A stretch of 10,866 nt of DNA. Origin: Treponema sp. UBA3870. Its GTDB lineage: Bacteria; Spirochaetota; Spirochaetia; Treponematales; Treponemataceae. The notes beneath the pieces are model-generated. The model was not told the origin of the DNA. It did no database searches and saw only the letters and a program-made list of their open reading frames with translations. The stretch lies in contig DGGQ01000011.1 in NCBI GenBank assembly GCA_002392275.1, forward strand, positions 1 to 10,866, in the 5' to 3' direction. Numbering within the stretch: position 1 is the stretch's first letter; every line of letters begins with the position of its first letter. This document shows, in pieces, positions 1 through 7,248 of this stretch. The position numbers were made by a program, and so were the translations under genes.

Positions 1-1121
1 GTTTTTCCCGAGCCTGTCGAGCCGATTATCGCAAAGGTCTCCCCCGGCTTGATTTCAAGATTTATGTCGTGGAGCACGGGGCTTCCGCTTTCGGTATACG
101 AGAATCCGACATTTCTGAAAACAACGGACCCGCGCTTTTGGACTGAAACACTGTCCGAAAAATCTCCGTCGGCAATTTCGGATTTGGAATCAAGAACCTC
201 GGAAAGCCTCTTGGCGGAAACGGTTCCCCTTGAGAGAGTCTGGAAAATCATAGCGAGCATCATCATTCCGTTGAGAATCTGGGAGATGTATGTGATTGCC
301 GCCATAACAGCACCGGGAGCCATTTCACCTTTCTGCACACCCCGGGACCCAATCATTATGATTCCGACCACGGCAAGGTTCAGGACTATGTTCATCACCG
401 GACGCAAAAATGAGAGCAGCATCTGGACACGGAACTGGGTGTTCACCAAATCGTCATTGGCCTTTGAGAAACGCTCAATCTCGGTCTTCTCCTGGACGAA
501 CGCCTTGACCACACGGATTCCACCGACATTCTCCTGCATTATCGAGTTCAGGTTGTCCAGAGCCTTTTGCAGCAATTTGAAAAGCGGATTTGTTTTCCAA
601 ACAACAAAAATCACGTCCAGAAGAATCAGCGGAAACGCGCACGCAAGGATTACACCGAACGAAAGATTCAGCGAAAGAAGAGCGGAAGTGCCGCCGACAA
701 AAAACATGATGCAGCGAACAAAGCCTCGAATCATCTGCTTGGAAAGCTGCTGCACCTGGCCCACGTCGCTGGTGATTCGGGTAACAAGGGAGCCTGTTGA
801 AAATCTGTCGGTCTGGGCAAAGGAAAAGTGCATAATCTTATTGAAGCAGGACCTGCGCAGGTCGTTTCCAAGGTTTTCGCCAGTCACATTTGTGAACACG
901 CCGGACAACAATCCGCAGAGTCCACCGCAGACGACCACCAGAATCATTTTGATTCCGACGGACACCACAAGAGAAACATCAGTTCCAAGAATGCCCTCGT
1001 CAACGATACGCTGCATGAGACGTGGCTGGAGCAAATCAACAAAAACTTCCGCAACCATAAATCCCGACGCAAGCACCGCAAAATACCAGTACCGCGCCAG
1101 ATGTTTGAACAATGTCTTCAT
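1..1121 (-). CDS. ABC exporter, fused membrane and ATP-binding protein (C-terminus outside window)
   Basis: An ATP-driven exporter half-transporter of the MdlB/MsbA-like family, acting in the inner membrane as a homo- or heterodimer. The 373 codons present cover the whole transmembrane domain (about residues 12-300, several hydrophobic segments) and the start of the nucleotide-binding domain. Visible family signatures are the first coupling-loop motif TGSLVTRITSDV, the second coupling-loop motif NVGGIRVVKAF, and the Walker A motif GSTGSGK at residues 367-373, where the window ends. The Walker B and signature motifs are therefore not seen. The ATG at 1121 is the first start after an in-frame TAA four codons upstream, and the N-terminus KTLFKHLARYW is typical. 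The Shine-Dalgarno is weak (GGA about 15 nt upstream). It lies 38 nt downstream of the repeat-lipoprotein gene on the same strand. The substrate cannot be told; exporters of this type often come as adjacent pairs, so a second half may follow outside the window. Confidence 0.93.
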   Translation of the reverse strand, partial: MKTLFKHLARYWYFAVLASGFMVAEVFVDLLQPRLMQRIVDEGILGTDVSLVVSVGIKMILVVVCGGLCGLLSGVFTNVTGENLGNDLRRSCFNKIMHFSFAQTDRFSTGSLVTRITSDVGQVQQLSKQMIRGFVRCIMFFVGGTSALLSLNLSFGVILACAFPLILLDVIFVVWKTNPLFKLLQKALDNLNSIMQENVGGIRVVKAFVQEKTEIERFSKANDDLVNTQFRVQMLLSFLRPVMNIVLNLAVVGIIMIGSRGVQKGEMAPGAVMAAITYISQILNGMMMLAMIFQTLSRGTVSAKRLSEVLDSKSEIADGDFSDSVSVQKRGSVVFRNVGFSYTESGSPVLHDINLEIKPGETFAIIGSTGSGK

Positions 1122-1603
1122 ACAAAAATGTTAATCCATTTTCACTGATTTGTGAACCATTATTTCCGCGTGAAAGTCAGTGTGTAGCTGCCGGATTTTC
1201 CGAATGGATTTCCTTTTCCCAGTCCCAAAAATCCACCTTTCTCGGTGTAGAGTCCCTTGCATGGAATCGTAAACGTGATTGCGTTGTAATCTTCGCTCAG
1301 CTGAGTCTCCATTTTCTGACCGTAGAAAGTTCCGGAAATCTTATGGTTTACAAGGTCCACCTTGGCATTCGTTCCCCAGAAGGAATTATAGTGTTCCTCA
1401 TCATTTTGCGTCGTGGCATCCACGTGATAGAAGCGGCATCCAACGATTGTGGGTTTTGCAGAAAGCCATCTTGGGTTGCTTCCACCGGAAAGATAAAAGT
1501 CCTGGTCATGCACTTCGATTACGGTTTCCCATTTTGTGCTGAATTTTGAAAGGACATCGTTTCCCTTGTCGTCCACAGCGGCACTCAGCTTGAAGGTCGC
1601 GTC

Positions 1604-2047
1604 CCATTTTGCCTCGTAGGTTTTGGATTCCGGCGGGAAAGTTTTTATGTCTGAACTTGCGGTACCAAATTTAGGATCCAGATGTGCCGTAGAACTTTCC
1701 GTAAACCAGGCAGTACACTTCCAGAAATCACGCGTAGGCACCTCGATTGGAACCGCAGCCCCGTAACGTCCCTCAAGCACAAGAACATTTGATCCGTCAG
1801 AGAAACGTCCCTCCCCGGCATTGAAAGTCAGCTTACAGATGTTACGTTTATAGTAGATTTTCGCAACCGCCTTTCCGTCTTTTGTGATGGGAATGTTTTC
1901 TATGCGGTCCACCGAGAATCCCGTGTAGACCTGCGCGTCGCTTTCGGTCAATTTCGTCATGGAACCTGCCAGACCTGATTTAGTCTCTTTCAGTTTGGGC
2001 TTTTCATAAGTTCCGTCCACAGCCTCCTGAAAATGCTGAATGCTGTA
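1604..2047 (-). repeat. Repeat module 6 (148 codons), most diverged
   Basis: Residues 752-899, starting YSIQHF. It keeps TESDAQVYTGF, KDGKAVAKIYY and LTFNAGEGRF. The end is extended (FWKCTAWFTESSTAHL) and closes with YEAKW, after which the unique C-terminal domain begins. Confidence 0.8.
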
Positions 2048-2488
2048 GTTTGCCTCCTCAGTTCCAGCCTCCCACGTCACGCTATATGTTGTGTTTGCCG
2101 TCACATTTTGATTTTTCGGATCTTTCGGACTCCATGTGGCCACGAATCCATCCTTGAACGGAGTGAGCGCAGGTGTCTTCTGATAATATCTGTATGTCTT
2201 CGTAAAGGAAGAAATATCCTCGCCGTTCTCACCCGCACCAAGGAACACGCCGTCCCCCGCGTCAAAAGTGATTTCGAATGTCTTTCTGTCATAATAGATT
2301 TTCACGACCGTTGAGCCATCCGCCGCTATCTCAAGCTGCTCAATGGACCCCTTCAACACAAATCCAGTGGCACCTTTCACCTTTGCTTTTGTCCAAGCCC
2401 CGGTAGTTCCCGTCATGGTCTGTTTGTCAGAATCCTTCAGCGTGTACTCATCATCATTTGCATTCTGCCGCCAGTGCTCCACAGTATA
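2048..2488 (-). repeat. Repeat module 5 (147 codons), diverged
   Basis: Residues 605-751, starting YTVEHW. It keeps the ADGSTVVKIYY and ITFDAGDGVF segments, with an insertion rich in Gly and Glu (GAGENGED) after the latter. It has no cysteine. Confidence 0.8.
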
Positions 2489-2917
2489 CGGGGTGTCGGT
2501 TCTTGGAGTCCATGTCGCAGTATAGGTTTTCGGTCCGGTGCATGTCTCAAATGTCGGCCATGAAACTTCGTAGCCGATTCTTGTCACGTTCGGGGCAGTT
2601 ACAGTTCCTCCGTAGATTACATTGACCGTGGCGTTTCCGGCTGCGTTGACTGTGGTTCCGGTCTCAAAAGTTCCACCCTCGGCGACAAAGCTTATAGTGT
2701 AGTAGTTGCGCCTGTAGTAGAACTCAACAACGGAAGAACCGTCCGCAGATATGGTCGTGTTCTTGACTTCATAGAATACAAATCCAGTGTACGATTTTGC
2801 ATCGGATTCAGTGAATGTGGTATGCGCATTTGTCATTCCATGCCCAGAGCTTTCGTCCTCCGTCCGCTCGGTCCAATTTCTTCCGTCAACATCCATAAGG
2901 AAATGCTTTATTTTGTA
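2489..2917 (-). repeat. Repeat module 4 (143 codons), partly diverged
   Basis: Residues 462-604, starting YKIKHF. The first half is close to modules 1-3 (SDAKSYTGF, ADGSSVVEFYY). The second half has an enlarged loop (NAAGNATVNVIYGG) and CTGPKTYTATW in place of CPAEN. Confidence 0.85.
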
Positions 2918-3334
2918 CGGAGTGTTTTCGCTTACATCCCATGTTGCGGTGTACGTCGCATTTTCCGCAGGACAAAGGTTTGGAACGCCGGTCCAGCTTG
3001 CGCTATATCCAGGTCTATTTGCGAATGGGATTTCAACCGGAGCCTCGTATTTAAAATCTTTTGCTACGGTCTTTTTTCCACCCTCGAACTCACCCTCCCC
3101 GGCATCAAAAGTCAGCGTGTAAGTTTCGCGCGTGTAATAAAATTCAACAACTGAGGAGCCATCAGCGGCTATGCTCGTGTTTTTGACTTCACTGAAACTA
3201 AATCCCCTGTATGATTTTGCATCCGAATCGGCACAGGTCGTCATGGAACCAGTTTTTCCCTGTCCAGTGCCAGAATCTTCAGTCCGCTCTGTCCATCCAC
3301 CGTCCAAATCCTCAACAAAATGCTTTATGGCGTA
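2918..3334 (-). repeat. Repeat module 3 (139 codons)
   Basis: Residues 323-461, starting YAIKHF. It is the closest relative of module 1 in the DGSS-VEFYY segment and has the same length as module 2. Glu is encoded GAG at the site where module 1 has TAG. It contains the first in-frame ATG downstream of the amber codon (3244). Confidence 0.9.
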
Positions 3335-3751
3335 GCGGGTCGCATTTCCTTCAATCCATGTCACGGTGTACGCAGCATTTTCCGCCGGACAAACATTCGG
3401 AACGCCCGACCAGCTTGCGCTATATCCCTGTCTGCATGCGGAAGGAATTTCAATTGTGGCTCCATATTTCAAAGTCCTTGTCACGCTCTTCGCTCCACCG
3501 TCAAACTCACCCTCCCCGGCATCAAAAGTTAGGGTGTAGGTATTGCGTGTATAATAGAAAGAAACTTGGGAAGAGCCGTTTCCATTTATATCGACATTCT
3601 TTACTTCCTTGAGCGTAAATCCCGGATATGATTTTGCGTCAGATTCAGAACAGGCCGTCAGGTCTCCGGTTTTTCCATGCCCTGTGCTTCTGTCTACGCT
3701 TTTTTCAGACCAGTTGCCGTCAAGAGTTTCGATGAAATGGATTATGAAATA
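3335..3751 (-). repeat. Repeat module 2 (139 codons)
   Basis: Residues 184-322, starting YFIIHF. It shares NTYTLTFDAGEGEFDGG with module 1 and long identical DNA blocks around the core TTTGATGCCGGGGA. It has three cysteines: in TACSESD, in ACRQGY and in CPAEN. Confidence 0.9.
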
Positions 3752-4162
3752 TGAAGTGTTTTCGTCGGGAACCCATGTTACTGTGTACGATGCATTTTCA
3801 GCGGGACAATCGCCTGTGCTCCAGTTCGCACCATACCCTTGGCGAGTAGCGGTTGGAGCAACAACTGCTTCCCCATATTTGAATGATTTCGTCACGGATT
3901 TTGTTCCACCGTCAAATTCACCTTCCCCGGCATCAAAAGTCAGAGTGTAGGTGTTGCGCGTATAATAAAACTCGACAACGGATGACCCGTCCGCGGCTAT
4001 GCTTGTGTTTTTGACTTCGCTGAAAGAAAATCCCTCGTAGCTTTTTGCGTCGGATTCAGTCAATTCCGTGGTGGACGCGCTTGTTCCCTGCCCGGTGCTT
4101 CTGTCGTCAATCTGCTAGGTCCAAGCTCCATCCAGCGACTCGGCAAAATGTTTTATGCTGTA
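3752..4162 (-). repeat. Repeat module 1 (137 codons) of the MucBP/InlB-type lipoprotein
   Basis: Residues 47-183, starting YSIKHF. It contains the amber codon near its start. Its middle part is identical in protein sequence to module 3 (VKNTSIAADGSSVVEFYYTR) but differs by nine synonymous changes. It carries one Cys in the CPAEN motif. Confidence 0.9.
4115..4117 (-). other. In-frame amber codon in the first repeat of the lipoprotein gene
   Basis: Read on the minus strand the codons are TGG ACC TAG CAG ATT GAC. The homologous sites read TGG-TCT-GAA (repeat 2), TGG-ACA-GAG (repeat 3) and TGG-ACC-GAG (repeat 4), so one G-to-T change explains the stop. Four other genes in this window end in TAG, so TAG is an ordinary stop here. 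Confidence 0.9.
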
Positions 4163-4446
4163 CCCCACCGTGGAACCACTGGAAACATCGCCGGATTCCC
4201 GCTCATTTTTGGAATCAACATCCATCCGGCATGAAAAAATGCACAGAAGCCCCACCACAAGTGCGAACAGCTTTTTCGCTCCATCAAAAAACACTTTCAT
4301 AATATCATCTCCGATTCAAGTTTTTGGGCTTGCTGATTTTATTCTCACATAGAATTTTTGCTTTTTCAAGATGCAAAGTGGTATTCGTGTTGATTTTGAC
4401 AAAACTTTTTTCTGCGTATCCATATTTCAAAAACATACTCATTGAA

Positions 4447-4475
4447 TTAAAAAGTGAAGTTTGCTACTATATAAT
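4447..4475 (+). promoter_or_regulatory. Candidate promoter of the acylation operon
   Basis: A perfect TATAAT lies at 4470-4475, with a weak -35 (TTAAAA, 4447-4452) at 17 nt spacing. This would start transcription at about 4482, on the ATG at 4481. A perfect TTGACA at 4396-4401 has only poor -10 partners (TATCCA at 15 nt, CATATT at 19 nt) but could drive a leader of roughly 50 nt instead. The 180-nt region also has to hold the opposite promoter for the repeat lipoprotein, for which no convincing hexamer pair was found. Confidence 0.45.
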
Positions 4476-4480
4476 GCACC

Positions 4481-5359
4481 ATGAAAAAGAGATTTTTTAT
4501 AGCGGCCACAATACCGCTGGCTGCCCTTGTTTTTTCGGCATGCGGCAATGACACCCCCGCGAACCGGCAGGCCATGTCGATTATATCAACAGAAAATCCG
4601 ACGGCTCAGACAGCTCCAGAGGAAAAAACAGATGAACCACAGAAAGCCCCGGTCGAACTAGACCTTAGCGACTTCGACCCGCGCGATTTTTTTAAGGATG
4701 TGGTATACTGCGGCGACTCCTGCATGAACTTTTACAGGTGGGAGGGAAACTCTTCCGTCAATCCAGAAATCTTCGGACCCCTCGACGCAACAGCATGGCT
4801 CGCAAGCAACAGCAACGCCGTCCGCTACGCTGTCCTTAATGTAAGCGAGCTTTCAAGAATAGAAAAAACCTATGTCCCAAAATACAATGGAGAGCCGTGC
4901 AATCTTTGGGAAGTGATTCCGAAGCTCAACAAAAACAGAATCATAATGTTCTTCGGACTGAACGACATCGCCCCAAGCGGTGTGGATGAGTTCATCGAAA
5001 ACTATGTCGCGGTAATCGGAAAGATAAAGGAAGCTGTGCAGGACGCAAAATTCTATATCCTCAGTATCACTCCCATGAGGAAGGACAAGCAGGTTGGCGG
5101 AAAGCTCTGCACCGAAAATATAAACAAAGCGAACGAGGCACTTGTAAAAATGTGTGCCGACCACGGCTGGACCTATGTTGATGTCGCATCGAATCTCCGA
5201 GACGAGGAAGGCCACCTTATTCCCGAGCTTCCGGACGGAACAAAACTTTCGGACGGGACAAACGTGCATCTCACAAAAGCCGCCTACGCATTCTGGGATG
5301 AGGCGCTTGAAAATCTTGCAAGAGAAGAACTTAAAAAAGAATACTACGAGGAAAACTAG
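4481..5359 (+). CDS. SGNH/GDSL-like hydrolase lipoprotein
   Basis: A 292-residue lipoprotein with a signal peptide ending at Cys21 (lipobox FSAC) and a low-complexity Pro/Thr/Glu linker to about residue 60. The rest looks like an SGNH-fold esterase or acyltransferase. Block I is CGDS with the presumed nucleophile Ser80, and block III is GLND with Asn161. Block V is SDGTNVH with Asp258 and His263. In canonical SGNH enzymes Asp and His are three apart (DxxH); here they are five apart, with a 6-codon near-repeat just before. It heads an operon with DUF4358, MBOAT and DHHW genes, so the probable job is adding or removing acyl groups on an extracytoplasmic glycan. The ATG at 4481 is fixed by the signal peptide, yet no Shine-Dalgarno precedes it and a TATAAT ends five bases upstream. 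Fold assignment is fairly sure; catalytic activity and substrate are inference. Confidence 0.82.
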   Translation: MKKRFFIAATIPLAALVFSACGNDTPANRQAMSIISTENPTAQTAPEEKTDEPQKAPVELDLSDFDPRDFFKDVVYCGDSCMNFYRWEGNSSVNPEIFGPLDATAWLASNSNAVRYAVLNVSELSRIEKTYVPKYNGEPCNLWEVIPKLNKNRIIMFFGLNDIAPSGVDEFIENYVAVIGKIKEAVQDAKFYILSITPMRKDKQVGGKLCTENINKANEALVKMCADHGWTYVDVASNLRDEEGHLIPELPDGTKLSDGTNVHLTKAAYAFWDEALENLAREELKKEYYEEN

Positions 5360-5360
5360 A

Positions 5361-5828
5361 ATGAAAAAAAATAAACTATTGATTCCATTTGCCATGCTGA
5401 TTTCCGCACTGATTTTTTCTGGATGCTCCGGCAAAAAAAGCTCCGCCGCAATCGAGGATGTCTACGCCCGCATGCAGTCCGAAGTCAAATTCCCGACACC
5501 CATGCTAAAAATGGACGACGACTATTTTGTAATGCAGTTCGGATTCAATCTTGAGGATTTTGACCAGTACATCTACGTGCAGGGAGAGGACATTCTTCTT
5601 GCCGAGTCAGTCATTCTGATTAAAGCAAAAAACGGAGTCGATACAAACAAAATCAAGCACAAACTTGAAAGCTTTGTTTCCGACCAGACCACCGTTTTCA
5701 ACAGCTACATTCCGGAGCAGGGAAAGGTCGCGGAAAAAAGTGTTGTAGTCGCAAAGGGAAGCTACGTGTATCTTTTGATGTCGTCCAAAGTTTCCGAGCT
5801 GAAAAAAATCGCACAGGAAATGATTTAG
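5361..5828 (+). CDS. DUF4358-type lipoprotein
   Basis: A 155-residue lipoprotein. The start at 5361 is chosen because it gives a clean signal peptide (KKNKLL, then a hydrophobic core, lipobox FSGC, Cys22) and because GAGGA at 5348-5352 sits eight bases upstream. Only one base separates it from the SGNH gene, whose end carries this Shine-Dalgarno. The mature part has the DUF4358 pattern as I recall it: a region around FGFNLEDFDQYIYV, an ESVILIKAK strand, a helix ending in DQTTVFNSYIPEQ, and a closing VVVAKGSYVYLLMSS. From family knowledge, DUF4358 genes in Clostridia often sit beside MBOAT and DHHW genes, which matches this operon. Its function is not known. A non-catalytic partner or scaffold for the acylation enzymes is a guess from context. 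Confidence 0.75.
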   Translation: MKKNKLLIPFAMLISALIFSGCSGKKSSAAIEDVYARMQSEVKFPTPMLKMDDDYFVMQFGFNLEDFDQYIYVQGEDILLAESVILIKAKNGVDTNKIKHKLESFVSDQTTVFNSYIPEQGKVAEKSVVVAKGSYVYLLMSSKVSELKKIAQEMI

Positions 5829-5833
5829 CGTAA

Positions 5834-7240
5834 ATGGTTTTCAGCAGTCTGTTTTTTTATTTCATATATCTGCCGCTTTTTCTGGTGCTCTATTATGTGG
5901 TTCCGAGGGCGGCAAAAAATTATGTGCTCCTTGCGTTCAGCCTTGTGTTTTACGCATGGGGGGAACCGGTATACGTTTTTTTGATGCTGGGCATGACGCT
6001 TTCCGACTATATCCTTGGACGGCTCATGCACAGATACGATTCTTCAAAATCAAAGCGGAAACTTTTTCTTGTCCTTTCAATAGTGATTGACCTTTCGTGC
6101 CTCGCATTTTTTAAGTACGCAGGATTTTTGCTCGGAACGATAAGCTCCATTTCAGGGACGAACATTCCGTTCATGGAAATCGCTCTCCCGATAGGAATCA
6201 GTTTTTTCACTTTTCAGACGATGAGCTACACAATCGATTTGTACAGGCGCGAAGTCACGGTTGAAAAAAATTACGCAGAATACCTCATGTACGTCTCGAT
6301 GTTTCCACAGCTGATTGCAGGTCCGATTGTCCGCTACAAGACGGTCAAGCAGGAACTTCACGAGCGAGAAATAAAAATGCCCGATGTAATTGACGGCTTC
6401 ATACGGTTCATCTACGGTCTTCTGAAAAAAGTTCTTCTAGCAAACAGACTCGGCTCCCTTTTTGATGACGCGCTTTCTTCACAGAATCCGTCCCTTGTTT
6501 TTGCGTGGCTCGGCGCAATCGCTTTTACACTACAGCTCTATCTTGATTTTTCAGCATACAGCGACATGGCGATAGGTCTTGGAAAAATGCTCGGATTCAA
6601 GTTCGACGAAAATTTCAACTATCCGCTTTCGGCAAAATCCGTAACCGATTTCTGGAGGAGATGGCACATTTCTCTTTCGTCGTGGTTCAGGGATTACGTC
6701 TACATTCCCCTTGGCGGAAACAGATGCGGAATCCCCAGACAGATTTTCAATCTAGCGGTGGTCTGGTTTTTGACGGGTCTCTGGCACGGTGCTTCATGGA
6801 ACTATGTAATCTGGGGAGTGTACTACGGAATTCTTCTGTGCCTTGAAAAATTTGTCTACGGAAAATATCTTGAAAGGGTGCCGAAATTCTTTAGGCACAT
6901 CTACCTCTGCCTCATCGTCGTGGTTGGATTCACGGTTTTTGCGATTGAGGATTTTTCCAAACTGATTCCATACCTTGGCTCCATGTTCAGCACGAAAGGC
7001 GGATTTGCGGGAAGAGACATTTTGTTCTATCTGCAAAACTACGGATTTGTTTTCATCGTTTCGATTGCCGTGAGCATGCCGATTTTCCCCGCACTGAAAA
7101 AAAAGATTTCGGGCTTCGGATGCGGCGCAAGAAAAACATTCGGAATAATCTACGCAGTGATTTTTGCATTGCTTTTTGTCGTTGCAGTTTCATACATGGT
7201 TTCGGATACATACAATCCGTTTTTGTACTTTAGATTTTAG
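5834..7240 (+). CDS. MBOAT-family membrane O-acyltransferase (AlgI/PatA-like)
   Basis: A 468-residue polytopic membrane protein of the membrane-bound O-acyltransferase family. Related proteins such as AlgI, PatA and DltB move an activated acyl group from the cytoplasm to the outer face of the membrane for transfer to glycans. The N-terminus is typical (MVFSSLFFYFIYLPLFL, then FSLVFYAWGEP). Both hallmark histidine motifs are present: WRRWHISLSSWFRDYVYIPL with His278, and GLWHGASWNYVIWG with His318. It also has LQLYLDFSAYSDMAIG and FNYPLSAKSVTDFW. The length is normal for AlgI-like enzymes and no key residue is missing. It begins five bases after the DUF4358 stop. The AGGA at 5815-5818 is rather far upstream (15 nt), so translational coupling is likely. 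The DHHW gene next door suggests an AlgI-AlgJ/AlgX-type pair. The acyl donor and glycan acceptor cannot be read from the sequence. Confidence 0.95.
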   Translation: MVFSSLFFYFIYLPLFLVLYYVVPRAAKNYVLLAFSLVFYAWGEPVYVFLMLGMTLSDYILGRLMHRYDSSKSKRKLFLVLSIVIDLSCLAFFKYAGFLLGTISSISGTNIPFMEIALPIGISFFTFQTMSYTIDLYRREVTVEKNYAEYLMYVSMFPQLIAGPIVRYKTVKQELHEREIKMPDVIDGFIRFIYGLLKKVLLANRLGSLFDDALSSQNPSLVFAWLGAIAFTLQLYLDFSAYSDMAIGLGKMLGFKFDENFNYPLSAKSVTDFWRRWHISLSSWFRDYVYIPLGGNRCGIPRQIFNLAVVWFLTGLWHGASWNYVIWGVYYGILLCLEKFVYGKYLERVPKFFRHIYLCLIVVVGFTVFAIEDFSKLIPYLGSMFSTKGGFAGRDILFYLQNYGFVFIVSIAVSMPIFPALKKKISGFGCGARKTFGIIYAVIFALLFVVAVSYMVSDTYNPFLYFRF

Positions 7241-7248
7241 GAAAAGAT

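Larger units (their letters stand above)
1160..4300 (-). pseudogene. MucBP/InlB-type repeat lipoprotein, interrupted by in-frame TAG at codon 62
   Basis: A surface or periplasm-facing lipoprotein of 1046 codons. The ATG at 4300 has a good GGAG Shine-Dalgarno (4309-4312) eight bases upstream. The signal peptide runs to Cys24 (lipobox IFSC). A short polar linker follows, then six tandem modules at residues 47-899, then a unique C-terminal domain at 900-1046. Each module begins with a Y-x-I-K-H-F segment, continues with SDAKSY-GF and DGSS-VEFYY segments (MucBP-like), and ends with a beta-rich part carrying LTFDAGEGEF and YTVTW (InlB B-repeat-like). Such repeats occur in adhesins and large secreted proteins of Firmicutes, Bacteroidetes and treponemes. 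Codon 62 (4115-4117) is TAG, where the paralogous repeats have Glu GAA or GAG. The remaining 984 codons are open. The first in-frame ATG after the stop is at 3244, inside repeat 3, so reinitiation would not restore a secreted protein. An automatic caller may report only the part downstream from a TTG at 4063. The specific ligand and role are unknown. Confidence 0.85.

Noticed and set aside
49..1134. Long plus-strand open frame opposite the ABC exporter
   Set aside because: The minus strand encodes clear exporter motifs ending in Walker A. The plus-strand translation resembles nothing and is a shadow frame.
1141..1156. Inverted repeat TTCAC-N6-GTGAA between the lipoprotein gene and the exporter
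   Set aside because: The stem has only five pairs and is not directly followed by a T run on the minus strand, so it is too weak to call a terminator.
1160..4063. A separate 967-residue protein starting at a TTG at 4063
   Set aside because: This start is only the first permissive codon after the amber stop. It has no signal peptide and falls inside repeat 1, so the real gene begins at 4300.
4115..4117. TAG read as pyrrolysine or as a reassigned sense codon
   Set aside because: Four other genes in the window end in TAG, the site aligns with ordinary Glu codons in sister repeats, and nothing suggests pyrrolysine machinery.
1604..4162. Repeat array considered as a CRISPR or non-coding tandem repeat
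   Set aside because: The units are about 137-148 codons, keep frame, and vary mainly at synonymous positions, so they are protein repeats.
4317..4332. CAAG-N8-CTTG hairpin in the leader of the repeat lipoprotein
   Set aside because: A four-pair stem is too short to support a riboswitch or attenuator.
4357..4377. TTTGC-N11-GCAAA dyad in the divergent region as an operator
   Set aside because: Half-sites of five bases in an AT-rich region are expected by chance, and no regulator is known to match.
4853..5434. 193-codon minus-strand frame inside the SGNH gene
   Set aside because: It is antisense to a gene with a clear signal peptide and SGNH motifs, and shows no recognisable features.
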